From contig JAJQDI010000026.1 in the NCBI GenBank assembly GCA_021202275.1, positions 134,169 through 198,168 of the forward strand: a DNA stretch of 64,000 nucleotides, in the 5' to 3' direction. This DNA comes from Bacteroides sp. GTDB lineage: Bacteria; Bacteroidota; Bacteroidia; Bacteroidales; Bacteroidaceae. A program made the position numbers and the translations under genes. Position 1 is the stretch's first letter; every line of letters begins with the position of its first letter. A model generated the notes under the pieces. It was not told the origin of the DNA and did not search any database. It saw only the letters and a program-made list of their open reading frames with translations. Shown here in pieces: positions 9,141-18,331 of this stretch.

Positions 9141-9498
9141 GATTTACGATTGGAGAAACAAATGCCCTAATGAGATCGATAACATCTACTTGTAGAGACG
9201 CACGGCGTGCGTCTCCGCGGTGTACGTCCAACATAGGTATGTATCTATCAGTGTGTATGTAAGTAGATACCCATCAGATGATCTATCTCCTATGCAAGAC
9301 CTTTTTATGAAACAGATTTCTTTATTGTATATTCTATACACCTCATCATCCGTTGAATAGATAATGTATAATACAATGGAATCCTCGTTCTGTATGCAAC
9401 GTGTATCGCGGAGACGGACGCCGTGCGTCTCTACAGGTAAACATTATCAATCGTTAAGACATTTGTATTTTCAATCGTCAATCGTCCAATCGTCAATC
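9141..9498. repeat. Intergenic inverted-repeat element, copy C
   Basis: The left end is GATTTACGATTGG at 9141. The right end is a run of CAATCGTC units ending at 9498. Inside are two copies of the GAGACGCACG dyad in opposite orientation, at 9195-9215 and 9411-9431, each with 10-bp arms (the second has one substitution). It is the fullest version of the composite repeat: outer inverted units plus an inner pair of hairpins. Confidence 0.75.
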
Positions 9499-9756
9499 TC
9501 TTCGCGTCTCTACAGGTATATACCACCAGATGATTGTTACGTTCCTTCCGGAAAGGCTGTGACTTCTTTGCGCGGTCCGTCTTAGCTTTTTTAAAACACA
9601 GAACTGCAAACTTTCAGCCTGTTTCCTGTGTTCAGAAAACAAAGAATCTGTGATGTACATATCCGGTGGCGAAAAAAGAATATCGCCGTAGCCGATATAT
9701 GTACGATTTTAGTTAGTTTTGTAACACGATTCATCATACCTAAAAATACCAAAGAT
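9499..9756. other. Leader region of rpe
   Basis: No gene. A further GCGTCTCTACAG half-module lies just outside repeat C at about 9504-9516. A nested hairpin is possible at about 9653-9705: outer GTACATAT/ATATGTAC, inner GGCGA/TCGCC. It sits just upstream of the predicted rpe promoter, so its role, if any, is unknown. Confidence 0.35.
9714..9721 (+). promoter_or_regulatory. -7 promoter box of rpe
   Basis: TAGTTTTG, 35 bp upstream of the ATG at 9757. It supports that start over the upstream in-frame ATG at 9628, which would place the promoter inside the gene. Confidence 0.55.
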
Positions 9757-10407
9757 ATGAGGCCTAAAATATCTCCTTCTCTGCTTTCAGCCGACTTTGC
9801 TCATCTGGGCAGAGATGTGGAAATGCTCAATTCCAGTGAAGCCGACTGGATACATCTGGATATTATGGACGGGGTGTTTGTACCGAATATCTCTTTCGGC
9901 TTTCCCGTATTGAAGTACGTTGCCGAACTGGCCCGTAAACCTTTGGATGTACATCTGATGATCGTCAATCCTGAGAAGTTTATCGGAGAGGTGAAAAAGT
10001 TAGGCGCTCATGTGATGAATGTGCACTATGAAGTCTACCCCCACTTGCATCGTGTGGTACAGGAGATCCGGGAGGCAGGGATGGAGCCTGCCGTCACCAT
10101 CAATCCGGCTACTCCTGTCTGCCTGCTGCGCGACATCATACAGGATGTATATATGGTACTGGTGATGAGTGTGAACCCGGGATTTGGTGGTCAGGCCTTT
10201 ATCGGACATTCGGTGGAAAAGGTGAAAGAACTACGCAGGCTGATCGGTGAAACCGGATCGCAGGCCTTGATCGAGGTAGACGGAGGGGTAGATCTGGATA
10301 CCGGTGCCCAGCTGGTGGCTGCCGGAGCAGATATACTGGTATCGGGAAGTACCATTTTCAAAGCACCCGATCCGACGGAGATGATCCGACAGATGAAACA
10401 GTTATAA
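9757..10407 (+). CDS. rpe: Ribulose-phosphate 3-epimerase
   Basis: Interconverts ribulose 5-phosphate and xylulose 5-phosphate in the pentose phosphate pathway. A 216-residue TIM barrel with family motifs: HLDIMDGVFVPNISFG, DVHLMI, MSVNPGFGGQAF and EVDGGV. Metal-binding His and Asp residues are in the first and third strands. The start at 9757 (MRPKISPSLLSADF) matches family length. comEC follows after 11 bp, so the two are probably cotranscribed. Confidence 0.96.
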   Translation: MRPKISPSLLSADFAHLGRDVEMLNSSEADWIHLDIMDGVFVPNISFGFPVLKYVAELARKPLDVHLMIVNPEKFIGEVKKLGAHVMNVHYEVYPHLHRVVQEIREAGMEPAVTINPATPVCLLRDIIQDVYMVLVMSVNPGFGGQAFIGHSVEKVKELRRLIGETGSQALIEVDGGVDLDTGAQLVAAGADILVSGSTIFKAPDPTEMIRQMKQL

Positions 10408-10418
10408 ACAGCACTTTC

Positions 10419-12515
10419 ATGTCTGCCGCTGTTCAACGGTATCCGATGCTTCGTCTGGTGATCCCTTTGATCCTGGGAATCGTGGCGGGCTATGTGCTGT
10501 TGGTGTATGGAGACAAGGTCCTTTTCTCCTCTTTGATCCCTTTCCTTGCCGGATATGCTATTGTTTTGTGTGGCCTATGGCTTTCCCGCCGTTATGCGCT
10601 CCGCTGGCTTTTCGGAGTTGCCGTATTTTTGTTTTTCGTATGGACCGGCCTTTGGGTTTTCCAACAAGAGGTCCGGAAAGTCGTTTATGATTTCCCCGAT
10701 GAAGAGGCTGTATACTACTTCCGTCTGACCGAAGAACCGGAGCAGAAGGCTCGTAGTATACTCTGCCCGGGCTATCTGCCTGTGGGCAGAGACTCTGCCG
10801 GAGAGTTTGCCGTAGAACGGCACGTACTGCTCTATCTGGCCGTTGACTCCCTTTCCTCTTCCCTCACACGGGGTGATGAACTCTGGGTCTCTGCCCGTAT
10901 TCGACCTCCTGCCAACCGGGGCAATTCGGATGAATTCGACTATGCCTGGTATCTTTTTCGTTCCGGCATCAGCGGCACCGGATATATTCCATCGGGGAAA
11001 TGGAAGTTTGCCAGACATTCTGCCAGGCGTACCCTGCATCAGGTCGCTTCCGATGTACGGGGCAAGGTATTGACTCTGTATCGGAGGCTGGGATTTGAAG
11101 GAGAGACATTTGCTGTACTGGCAGCTGTGACCCTGGGATACAAAAAGGAACTGAGTGAAGAGATCCGGGAAACGTATGCTGTAACAGGTGCCAGTCATAT
11201 CCTCGCTCTTTCCGGACTGCATATAGGATTTCTCTATCTGCTTTTTTACTATCTGTTGGTATATCCTGTGCGGCATCGTCCGGGATTCCGTGTAGCAGGG
11301 GTGTTGGCGTTGGTTCTGCTGTTGTGGGCATTTGCTTTTCTCACCGGACTTTCTCCTTCGGTGGTGCGATCGGTGATCATGTTCTCCTTACTGGCTTTGT
11401 CGCTGTTGCTTCCCGGTGGTGCAATCTCTCTCAATACCTGGGCGGCTGCCGGATTTCTGATGCTGCTGTTCCGCCCCTTCTGGCTGATGGATGTTGGCTT
11501 TCAACTCTCTTTCTCCGCTGTGGCCGCTATTCTCTGTATCCAGCCCTGGCTGTATGGGAAGTGGCGCATAGAGAACCGGGTGGGGCGGTATCTCTGGGGA
11601 CTGACAACGGTCTCTGTCGCTGCGCAGATCGGTACCTTTCCGCTGATCCTTTACTACTTTTCGCGCTTTCCGGTCTGGGGTCTGCTGACCAACCTGCTGG
11701 TGGTGCCTATGGTTTCTTTGTGGATCTGGACAACAGTCGGTATGTTGCTATTGACCCCTTTTCCCGGGTTGCAGCAGTGGGTGGCGGCAGTGCCGGGAAA
11801 GCTGATCAGTGTCACTCACCAGTTACTGTCCGGCATAGAACAGTGGCCCCTGGCAGTGTGGGAGCAGATCCGGGTGACCCTACCGGAAGTAATACTCTGC
11901 TACCTGCTTCTTTCCCTGGTCGGGTGGTATGTGGCAGATCGTCGGTTCTCTGTGTTGCGAAGTATAGGGATCGTCGTTCTCTGCTGGGTTTGTTTTCATT
12001 CCTGGGAACGTCGCCGGAACCATGCGGAGAATAGTTTGTTGTTCTATCATCTCTCTCCGGAATCTGCTGTACATTGTATCTCTTCCGGGGGCGATTCCTG
12101 GGTGATACCGATAAGTCCTGTTTTGGATGAAGAGCGGCTGGAACGTATGTTGGATCGTTATTGGAGCAGGCTACGGCTTTCTCCGCCACAGTACCTGTAC
12201 GAGACCTATTGCGGCGAAGAGATCTGCTGGCAGGATCCCTTGCTGCATTATGGAGGCAGGAGCATAGTCGTTGTCCGGGAAGATCGCTGGCGGTCCGTGC
12301 TGCGCGCGGAGCCTTATGTAGCGGACTATCTGTATATCTCCGGAGGCTATACCGGTACGCTGGAAGAGTTGTTGCGTCTGTTCCGGACAGAGACTGTTAT
12401 TCTGGATGCTTCCCTGCCGGAATACCGCCTTCAGAGACTGATCACCGGGTGCGAAACCTACGGAGTGAAATACGTTACGATTTCCCGAAAAGGATCTCTG
12501 CAGATTGTCCTGTGA
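10419..12515 (+). CDS. ComEC/Rec2-family DNA uptake membrane protein
   Basis: A 698-residue polytopic membrane protein of the ComEC family, which forms the inner-membrane channel for single-stranded DNA in transformation. The N-terminal 230 residues hold hydrophobic helices and the soluble DUF4131-like region. The Competence domain follows with the hallmark ASHILALSGLHIGFLY near residue 265 and further helices to about 540. The metallo-beta-lactamase nuclease domain found in Bacillus ComEC is not evident in the last 150 residues; shorter ComEC proteins of this type are usual in Bacteroidetes. No other competence genes are in the window, so transformation is only inferred. Confidence 0.9.
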   Translation: MSAAVQRYPMLRLVIPLILGIVAGYVLLVYGDKVLFSSLIPFLAGYAIVLCGLWLSRRYALRWLFGVAVFLFFVWTGLWVFQQEVRKVVYDFPDEEAVYYFRLTEEPEQKARSILCPGYLPVGRDSAGEFAVERHVLLYLAVDSLSSSLTRGDELWVSARIRPPANRGNSDEFDYAWYLFRSGISGTGYIPSGKWKFARHSARRTLHQVASDVRGKVLTLYRRLGFEGETFAVLAAVTLGYKKELSEEIRETYAVTGASHILALSGLHIGFLYLLFYYLLVYPVRHRPGFRVAGVLALVLLLWAFAFLTGLSPSVVRSVIMFSLLALSLLLPGGAISLNTWAAAGFLMLLFRPFWLMDVGFQLSFSAVAAILCIQPWLYGKWRIENRVGRYLWGLTTVSVAAQIGTFPLILYYFSRFPVWGLLTNLLVVPMVSLWIWTTVGMLLLTPFPGLQQWVAAVPGKLISVTHQLLSGIEQWPLAVWEQIRVTLPEVILCYLLLSLVGWYVADRRFSVLRSIGIVVLCWVCFHSWERRRNHAENSLLFYHLSPESAVHCISSGGDSWVIPISPVLDEERLERMLDRYWSRLRLSPPQYLYETYCGEEICWQDPLLHYGGRSIVVVREDRWRSVLRAEPYVADYLYISGGYTGTLEELLRLFRTETVILDASLPEYRLQRLITGCETYGVKYVTISRKGSLQIVL

Positions 12516-12530
12516 TTGCCGGGAATTTTG

Positions 12531-12538
12531 TAACTTTG
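12531..12538 (+). promoter_or_regulatory. -7 promoter box of the NrnA-like gene
   Basis: TAACTTTG, 73 bp before the ATG at 12612 and just after the comEC stop. Confidence 0.5.
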
Positions 12539-12611
12539 TACACTATACAAACAAAGCCGGAAGGATACGCTGGACAGTGTGTTTCCGGACAGAGAAATTA
12601 TAATTCAGACT

Positions 12612-13640
12612 ATGTTGACGAAAGTAATTGATCAGGCCTGTATTGATCATTTCACCAGATGGTTTAACCGTGCCGAAAAAATCGTGATTGTTTCTCACAC
12701 TTCTCCCGATGGAGATGCGATAGGCTCTTCACTGGGTTTCTGGCATTTTTTCAATTCCCAGGAGAAAGTTGCCAATGTGATTGTACCCAATGCTTTTCCG
12801 GACTTCCTGCGCTGGATGCCCGGTAGTAAAGATATTCTGTGTTACGACAGATATGCCGAGTTTGCCGATAAACTGTTGCAGGAGGCGGATGTGATCTGCT
12901 GTGTAGACTTCAATTCCCTGAAACGGATAGACCGCATGGCAGCGGCCGTGGAAGCCTCACCGGCCCGTAAGATATTGATAGACCATCATCCCTATCCGGA
13001 AGATTTCTGTCGCATCGTGATCTCTCATCCGGAGATCTCTTCCACCTCCGAACTGGTATTCCGCCTGATCTGTCGCATGGGGTATTTCAATGAGATCACC
13101 CGGCAGGGAGCAGCCTGTATCTATACCGGTATGATGACGGATACCGGCAGCTTTACCTTCAATTCCAACAATCCGGAGATCTATTACATCATCAGTCAGC
13201 TTCTTTCCAAAGGGATAGACAAGGATGAGATCTATCGTAAGGTATATAATACCTATTCGGAGAGTCGCTTCCGGCTGATGGGATATGTGCTTACGCAGAT
13301 GAAGGTGTATCCGGAACTTCATGCGGCACTCATCACGCTGACAGAGGAAGAACAGAAGCGTTTCAGCTACATCCGTGGAGACAGTGAAGGGTTTGTCAAT
13401 ATGCCTCTCTCTATCCGCAACATGCGGTTGTCGTGCTTCCTGCGTGAAGATACGGAACGTCCGATGATCAAGGTCTCTCTGCGTTCTGCGGGAAAGTTCC
13501 CGTGCAACCGGCTGGCAGCGGAGTTTTTCAACGGAGGTGGTCACCTCAATGCTTCCGGCGGAGAGTTTTCCGGTACCATGGAAGAGGCTATAAGGGTGTA
13601 TGAGAAAGCGATTGAAAAATTCGCTCCGTTGCTCAAGTGA
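12612..13640 (+). CDS. DHH/DHHA1 phosphoesterase, NrnA-like oligoribonuclease/pAp phosphatase
   Basis: 342 residues from the ATG. DHH domain motifs: SHTSPDGDAIGSS, CVDFNS, DHHPYP (about 120), and MMTDTGSF. The C-terminal DHHA1 domain ends in FNGGGHLNASGG, the substrate-phosphate loop. Family members degrade nanoRNA and c-di-AMP breakdown products (pApA) or dephosphorylate pAp; which activity dominates cannot be read here. The frame also opens at a GTG (12579), but the ATG leaves a cleaner start. Confidence 0.9.
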   Translation: MLTKVIDQACIDHFTRWFNRAEKIVIVSHTSPDGDAIGSSLGFWHFFNSQEKVANVIVPNAFPDFLRWMPGSKDILCYDRYAEFADKLLQEADVICCVDFNSLKRIDRMAAAVEASPARKILIDHHPYPEDFCRIVISHPEISSTSELVFRLICRMGYFNEITRQGAACIYTGMMTDTGSFTFNSNNPEIYYIISQLLSKGIDKDEIYRKVYNTYSESRFRLMGYVLTQMKVYPELHAALITLTEEEQKRFSYIRGDSEGFVNMPLSIRNMRLSCFLREDTERPMIKVSLRSAGKFPCNRLAAEFFNGGGHLNASGGEFSGTMEEAIRVYEKAIEKFAPLLK

Positions 13641-13724
13641 CCGGAAAGGTTAAAAGATAAGTGATAAAGGTTAAAGGATCGGAACTTTATCCGGCATATG
13701 GGAGGTAGTTTCAATAAAATCAGA

Positions 13725-13732
13725 TATTTTTG
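13725..13732 (+). promoter_or_regulatory. -7 promoter box of the DUF4827 gene
   Basis: TATTTTTG, 27 bp before the ATG at 13760. It argues for that start over the in-frame ATG at 13730, which overlaps the box. Confidence 0.55.
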
Positions 13733-13759
13733 TGCCGTATTATATCATTAAAGAACAAA

Positions 13760-14404
13760 ATGAAGAAGCTTATATTCTTTTTACTCTCTTTTTGTATACT
13801 TGGAAGTGTATTTTATAGCTGCGACAACTCAAAGACTTACGCGGAAAAACTGGCTGATGAACGAAAAGCAATCAATAAATACATTGCGGATCATAACATC
13901 AAAGTGATCCCGGAAGAGGAATTCCTGAAAGATACGGTTACGGATGTCTCTAAGAATGAGTATGTATATTTTGATACCGGAGTCTATATGCAGATCGTGG
14001 ACCGGGGAACTGAAGAAGTTACCGATACGTTCCGGAATAATGATATTGTACTGGCCCGATATGTAGAATATAGTATCATGACCGGAGATACGATCATTGA
14101 TATTACGGATACTTCTAACCCTCTGGGTATGTATCCGGAAGGTTTTCGCCTGGTTCGGAGTGGTTCTAACATATCAGGACTTTTTCTGTTGACCGAACCC
14201 GGAATTACTCCGGTATTAAACTATATATATTATCAATATTATGGTTATCCTGTAACAGGTGTAATGAACGGTTGGCTACAGTCTATACAATTTTTGCGCG
14301 ACAAGTCACATGTGAAGCTGATTATACCATCCAAAATGGGACATCAATACAGTTCGGCTGCGGTTTATCCCTATTATTACGATGTGTATTTCCAACGCTA
14401 TTAA
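13760..14404 (+). CDS. DUF4827-type lipoprotein
   Basis: A 214-residue exported protein. The signal peptide has Lys-Lys, a hydrophobic core and a lipobox ending at Cys in VFYSCDNS (about residue 22), so it should be lipid-anchored on the periplasmic or outer-membrane side. The remainder resembles the DUF4827 family of Bacteroidales, which has been compared with FKBP-type folds; no catalytic residues are assigned. It lies between the nrnA-like gene and the phosphohexomutase, 32 bp upstream of the latter. Confidence 0.8.
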   Translation: MKKLIFFLLSFCILGSVFYSCDNSKTYAEKLADERKAINKYIADHNIKVIPEEEFLKDTVTDVSKNEYVYFDTGVYMQIVDRGTEEVTDTFRNNDIVLARYVEYSIMTGDTIIDITDTSNPLGMYPEGFRLVRSGSNISGLFLLTEPGITPVLNYIYYQYYGYPVTGVMNGWLQSIQFLRDKSHVKLIIPSKMGHQYSSAAVYPYYYDVYFQRY

Positions 14405-14436
14405 TATATCTCAACCTTCTAATTCTGTTTTAACCT

Positions 14437-15825
14437 ATGACTCTAATCAAATCGATCTCCGGTATACGTGGTACCATCGGAGGAAAGGCAGGTGAGGGGC
14501 TCAACCCTCTGGATATTGTGAAATTTACTTCCGCGTATGCCACACTGATCCGCAGGACCTGTACGGTCCGGAGCAACAAGATCGTTGTCGGACGTGATGC
14601 CCGGATCTCCGGCGAAATGGTAAAGAATACAGTAGTAGGTACCCTGATGGGTATGGGCTGGGACGTGGTAGATATTGATCTGGCTTCCACCCCTACTACC
14701 GAACTGGCGGTGACCATGGAGGGAGCTGCCGGGGGGATTATCCTCACAGCTTCTCATAATCCCAGACAGTGGAACGCTCTGAAACTCCTCAATGAACGTG
14801 GAGAGTTCCTGAATGCTCAGGAGGGAGAAGAAGTGCTCCGGCTGGCAGAATCCGAAGAATTTGACTTTGCCGATGTAGATCACCTGGGAACGTACAGACA
14901 AGATCTTTCTTATAATCAGAAATATATAGACAGTGTATTGGCATTGGACCTGGTGGATACGGAGGCGATCCGCAAGGCCGGATTCCGTGTGGCCATCGAC
15001 TGTGTCAATTCTGTAGGAGGTATCGTGCTTCCGCAACTTCTGGAACAGCTGGGTGTGCAGCAGGTAGAGCAGCTATACTGTGAGCCAACAGGCAACTTTG
15101 CCCACAATCCCGAACCTTTAGAGAAGAACCTCACAGACATCATGCAGTTGATGAAAGGAACTGATCTGGATGTGGCTTTTGTAGTAGACCCGGATGTGGA
15201 TCGGCTGGCTGTGATCAGTGAAGACGGCACTATGTACGGAGAAGAGTATACCTTAGTGACCGTGGCAGACTATGTATTGAAACATACACCGGGCAATACA
15301 GTCTCCAACCTGAGCTCTACCCGCGCGTTGCGCGACGTGACCCGACGTTATGGCATGACATACAGTGCTTCTGCCGTGGGTGAGGTGAATGTTGTGGCCA
15401 AAATGAAGGAGACACAGGCGGTGATCGGTGGCGAAGGCAACGGAGGAGTGATCTATCCGGCCAGCCATTACGGAAGAGATGCCCTGGTAGGAATTGCTCT
15501 TTTCCTGAGCCATCTGGCCCATGAAGGTAAAAAGGTGAGTGAGATACGTGCTACCTATCCGGCCTATTATATGGCGAAGGACAAGGTAGACCTGACCCCG
15601 GATATCGATGTGGATGCGATCCTGGCCAAAGTCAAAGAGATCTACTCCAATGAAGAGATCAATGATATAGACGGTGTGAAGATCGATTTTGCCGATAAGT
15701 GGGTACATCTGCGTAAAAGCAACACCGAGCCTATCATACGTGTATACAGCGAAGCCTCTACACCGGAAGCGGCACAGGAGATCGCTCAGAAGATCATGCA
15801 GGTGATCCGTGATCTTGCCGGTTGA
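14437..15825 (+). CDS. glmM: Phosphoglucosamine mutase-type phosphohexomutase
   Basis: 462 residues of the alpha-D-phosphohexomutase superfamily. The four landmarks are in order: the active-site serine loop TASHNP (about 106), the metal loop DPDVDRLA (about 250), the sugar-binding loop GEGNGG (about 334), and the phosphate loop SNTEPIIRVY (about 430). In Bacteroidales this ortholog is generally annotated GlmM, converting glucosamine 6-phosphate to the 1-phosphate for UDP-GlcNAc synthesis. The GEGNGG loop is more like phosphomannomutase/phosphoglucomutase than the GEQSGH loop of E. coli GlmM, so substrate choice is less certain than family. Confidence 0.88.
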   Translation: MTLIKSISGIRGTIGGKAGEGLNPLDIVKFTSAYATLIRRTCTVRSNKIVVGRDARISGEMVKNTVVGTLMGMGWDVVDIDLASTPTTELAVTMEGAAGGIILTASHNPRQWNALKLLNERGEFLNAQEGEEVLRLAESEEFDFADVDHLGTYRQDLSYNQKYIDSVLALDLVDTEAIRKAGFRVAIDCVNSVGGIVLPQLLEQLGVQQVEQLYCEPTGNFAHNPEPLEKNLTDIMQLMKGTDLDVAFVVDPDVDRLAVISEDGTMYGEEYTLVTVADYVLKHTPGNTVSNLSSTRALRDVTRRYGMTYSASAVGEVNVVAKMKETQAVIGGEGNGGVIYPASHYGRDALVGIALFLSHLAHEGKKVSEIRATYPAYYMAKDKVDLTPDIDVDAILAKVKEIYSNEEINDIDGVKIDFADKWVHLRKSNTEPIIRVYSEASTPEAAQEIAQKIMQVIRDLAG

Positions 15826-15886
15826 AATATTTCAGATGAATAAAGATAGAAGGTTGATTTACAGTGATTTTTCTTTTTGAAAAGCT

Positions 15887-16025
15887 ATGTATATTCAGCC
15901 TTTATACCTGATTAAAGGTGTTTTCAGTCCTGAATGGACGATCGATCCTGACCCAGGGCAGTGTCGGACTACGCTGTGTTTCGTCTTCCTTACCCTGGGT
16001 TAAGATCGACCGTGCCTTCAGGACT
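15887..16025. repeat. Large imperfect inverted repeat in the gap after the phosphohexomutase
   Basis: Arms 15926-15958 and 15993-16025 match at 28 of 33 positions when one is inverted, with a 34-nt loop; arm ends read AGTCCTGAA and ACCCAGGG. An open frame of 38 codons (15887-16003) runs through the left arm and loop and stops in the right arm. No T-run follows. Nothing else was found in the gap 15826-16173. Confidence 0.65.
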
Positions 16026-16173
16026 TGGGGATACGTCCGTTTTTCTATGGTGAGAAAATCTCTTTGTCGTATCTACGGCAGTATATCCAACTGAATGTCA
16101 CTTTCTGAAATTTGTATTTTATTTTGTAGTCAGACAACGGAGTACACCCAATCTCCCCTTTACCCATATAAAA

Positions 16174-16842
16174 ATGAAAAAAATGCTGATCGCTGTGCTG
16201 TGGCTCTTTCTTGTAGGGTCATTGGTATCTTGTAGTAAGGACGAGAATAACCCTCCGGAAATTGAGCCGGAAGTTCCTAATATCAGTGTGGTAGAGAATA
16301 CTATCCTTATTTCAGATATTGCAGGACTGCCGGAAGAGGACTTTTTTGATAAAGTACAAGTCGAGATCAGTGGCAGTTGCTGGGAGATCATTGAAGGGAT
16401 AGAGGCTGCTTATGAAGACGGAAAGATCACTTTAGAACTTCCCACTGAATTTTCTGCAGAGCAACTTTCCCAGGTAGTGCGTTCCCACTCAACCGATTAT
16501 TGTGGCTTCTGGCCGGCAACATCAGACGACACCGAGGCTCTTGTCGCAGGCCTGGGAGATATTATCGCTTATAAAGACGGCCAAAAGGTTGGGATGCTCA
16601 GCCTTACAGACTGGTCTGGTGAAGGTTCTGTGGCTGGTAAATACTTTGTATATTATCAGTATGCCGACCGGCCTTTTACACTCTCAGGCTACAGTTCTAC
16701 CTATAGATATGAAGCCTCTTTCGAAACGGGATGGAATGTCTATGCCTATGTATCCCTGACAGAAGAGGGAACAGCTATTTGTACGACTTCTATTCCGGAG
16801 GAAGCGCCTCTTACGTGGTACTTTAAATCCTGGGTGTATTAG
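16174..16842 (+). CDS. Hypothetical lipoprotein
   Basis: 222 residues, family not recognised. The start MKKMLIAVLWLF and a lipobox ending VSCSKDE (Cys about 21) indicate a lipoprotein; the following Asp/Glu/Asn-rich stretch resembles a lipoprotein export signal for surface display in Bacteroidetes. The mature part is rich in Gly, Ser and aromatic residues with alternating pattern, as in small beta folds. Only four cysteines occur beyond the lipobox. It stands alone between the inverted repeat at 15926 and the SDR gene 106 bp downstream. Confidence 0.78.
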   Translation: MKKMLIAVLWLFLVGSLVSCSKDENNPPEIEPEVPNISVVENTILISDIAGLPEEDFFDKVQVEISGSCWEIIEGIEAAYEDGKITLELPTEFSAEQLSQVVRSHSTDYCGFWPATSDDTEALVAGLGDIIAYKDGQKVGMLSLTDWSGEGSVAGKYFVYYQYADRPFTLSGYSSTYRYEASFETGWNVYAYVSLTEEGTAICTTSIPEEAPLTWYFKSWVY

Positions 16843-16948
16843 GATAGCGATTCGCCTACAAACATCTTTTCTCTTTTGTGTGTTTTATACAGATAGGTAA
16901 GCAAGGGATGCCACCTCTGTAAAATTCAGAAAATAAGGAGAAAAAGAT

Positions 16949-17734
16949 ATGTATAAAGATCTGAAAGGAAAGGTAGGAGTCGTTACCGGCTCCACATCAG
17001 GGATCGGTGCCGCTATTATACGGCGTTTTATCGACGAGGAAATGAAGGTGGTGATCAACTACCTGGACAACGAACAGGCTGCTGAGAAAATGGTGGAGGA
17101 GATCAGACAGAAAGGCGGAGAAGCGGTAGCTGCCTATGCCGATGTAAAGAGTGAAGAAGACATGGCCCATTTGTTACATACGACGCTGGAGGCATATGGA
17201 GACCTGGATGTGTGGGTCAACAACGCAGGTGTGCAGAAATCGGTGCCTTCTCACAAACTTCCCCTGGCGGAGTGGCAGCGGGTGATCGACACCAACCTGA
17301 CCGGGGTCTTTATCGGTGCCCGCGAAGCGATCAATTATTTCCTGCGTAAAGACAAACGAGGCAATATCATCAATATATCCAGTGTGCATGAGATCATTCC
17401 CTGGCCTACCTATGCTCATTATACAGCCAGCAAAGGCGGAGTAAAATTACTGACACAGACCCTGGCACTGGAATATGCATCCCGGGGTATCCGTATCAAC
17501 TCTGTGGCTCCGGGAGGGATAGATACCCCGATCAATACAGAGAAGGTGTCCGGTCCACAGTACCGCAAAGGGGAGGAAGCAGGTATTCCGCTCGGATACA
17601 TCGGAACACCGGAAGAGATAGCCAATGTGGCGGTATGGCTGGCCTCGGGAGAGTCGAGCTATGTTACAGGCACTACCATTATTGCCGACGGAGGACTGGT
17701 GCTTTATCCCTCTCCGGAGGATAGTCAAAAATAA
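16949..17734 (+). CDS. Short-chain dehydrogenase, glucose 1-dehydrogenase-like
   Basis: A 261-residue classical SDR. The NAD(P) loop TGSTSGIG is at residues 13-20, followed by NNAGVQ, the catalytic Ser in NISSVHE, the YTASKGG active-site Tyr/Lys pair, and a C-terminal ADGG motif. Overall similarity is to glucose 1-dehydrogenase-like SDRs, but substrate in this family is rarely predictable. An unusual, readable Shine-Dalgarno (AAGGAG) lies about 9 bp before the ATG. Its 3' end overlaps the convergent GNAT gene by 10 bp. Confidence 0.87.
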   Translation: MYKDLKGKVGVVTGSTSGIGAAIIRRFIDEEMKVVINYLDNEQAAEKMVEEIRQKGGEAVAAYADVKSEEDMAHLLHTTLEAYGDLDVWVNNAGVQKSVPSHKLPLAEWQRVIDTNLTGVFIGAREAINYFLRKDKRGNIINISSVHEIIPWPTYAHYTASKGGVKLLTQTLALEYASRGIRINSVAPGGIDTPINTEKVSGPQYRKGEEAGIPLGYIGTPEEIANVAVWLASGESSYVTGTTIIADGGLVLYPSPEDSQK

Positions 17735-18282
17735 GATGAATCCCTGCGCAGACAACTATACATGCACATATCGAAGTGACGATCGTCCCAATACATCCAC
17801 TCACGCAGTAATCCCTCTTTGCGAAAACCGTTTTTCTGTAAAAGTGTTTCGGATGCTGTATTACCGGGCATTACTTCGGCCTCTATGCGATTGATGGCTA
17901 ACGTCTCGAATCCGTATTTCATCACTGCTGTCAGTGCCTCGCTCATATAGCCACGGTTCCAATGGTCAGAGCACAGGTCGTATCCAATGTTGGCACGGTG
18001 TCGGGGAGTGAAGTTGTTGTAGCCAATGGTGCCTGCTATGCCTTCTTCTCCTTTGATCCGTATTCCCCAGCGTATTCCCTGGCGACTGTGAAATCGGTCA
18101 CGAAACCAATCCAGATAGATCTGTCTGTCTTCCGTTTTCCGGAAGGTGCGGATGTTGTAGTACTGGGTCACACGGGCGTCGCCAAAAAGTCGGAACAGAT
18201 CATCCAGATGCTCTTGTATGATCTCTGTCAACAACAAACGTGGAGTCTCTATTTCCGGAAAAACCGTAGGAAATGTATCCAT
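17725..18282 (-). CDS. GNAT-family N-acetyltransferase (RimJ/RimL type)
   Basis: 185 residues from MDTFPTVFPE. The N-terminal ETPRLLLTEI and the central GNIGYD-like/RANIGYDL and WNRGYMSEAL segments are those of the RimJ/RimL (Acetyltransf_3) group; acetyl-CoA binds at the latter. Substrate unknown. The start is chosen at 18282 rather than 18324 because a good promoter box (18320-18313, minus) overlaps the longer version. Its promoter region is shared, back to back, with the glutathione peroxidase gene. Confidence 0.85.
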   Translation of the reverse strand: MDTFPTVFPEIETPRLLLTEIIQEHLDDLFRLFGDARVTQYYNIRTFRKTEDRQIYLDWFRDRFHSRQGIRWGIRIKGEEGIAGTIGYNNFTPRHRANIGYDLCSDHWNRGYMSEALTAVMKYGFETLAINRIEAEVMPGNTASETLLQKNGFRKEGLLREWMYWDDRHFDMCMYSCLRRDSSYF

Positions 18283-18312
18283 AGAAAAGTGTGTTTTTAG
18301 GAGAGTGAAGTG

Positions 18313-18320
18313 CAAATATA
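18313..18320 (-). promoter_or_regulatory. -7 promoter box of the GNAT gene
   Basis: TATATTTG on the minus strand, 31 bp before the ATG at 18282. Confidence 0.55.
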
Positions 18321-18331
18321 ACAAAAATGAT

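Noticed and set aside
10419..12515. Truncation of comEC (no metallo-beta-lactamase domain)
   Set aside because: The shorter form is usual in Bacteroidetes, and the gene has intact ends and normal spacing to both neighbours.
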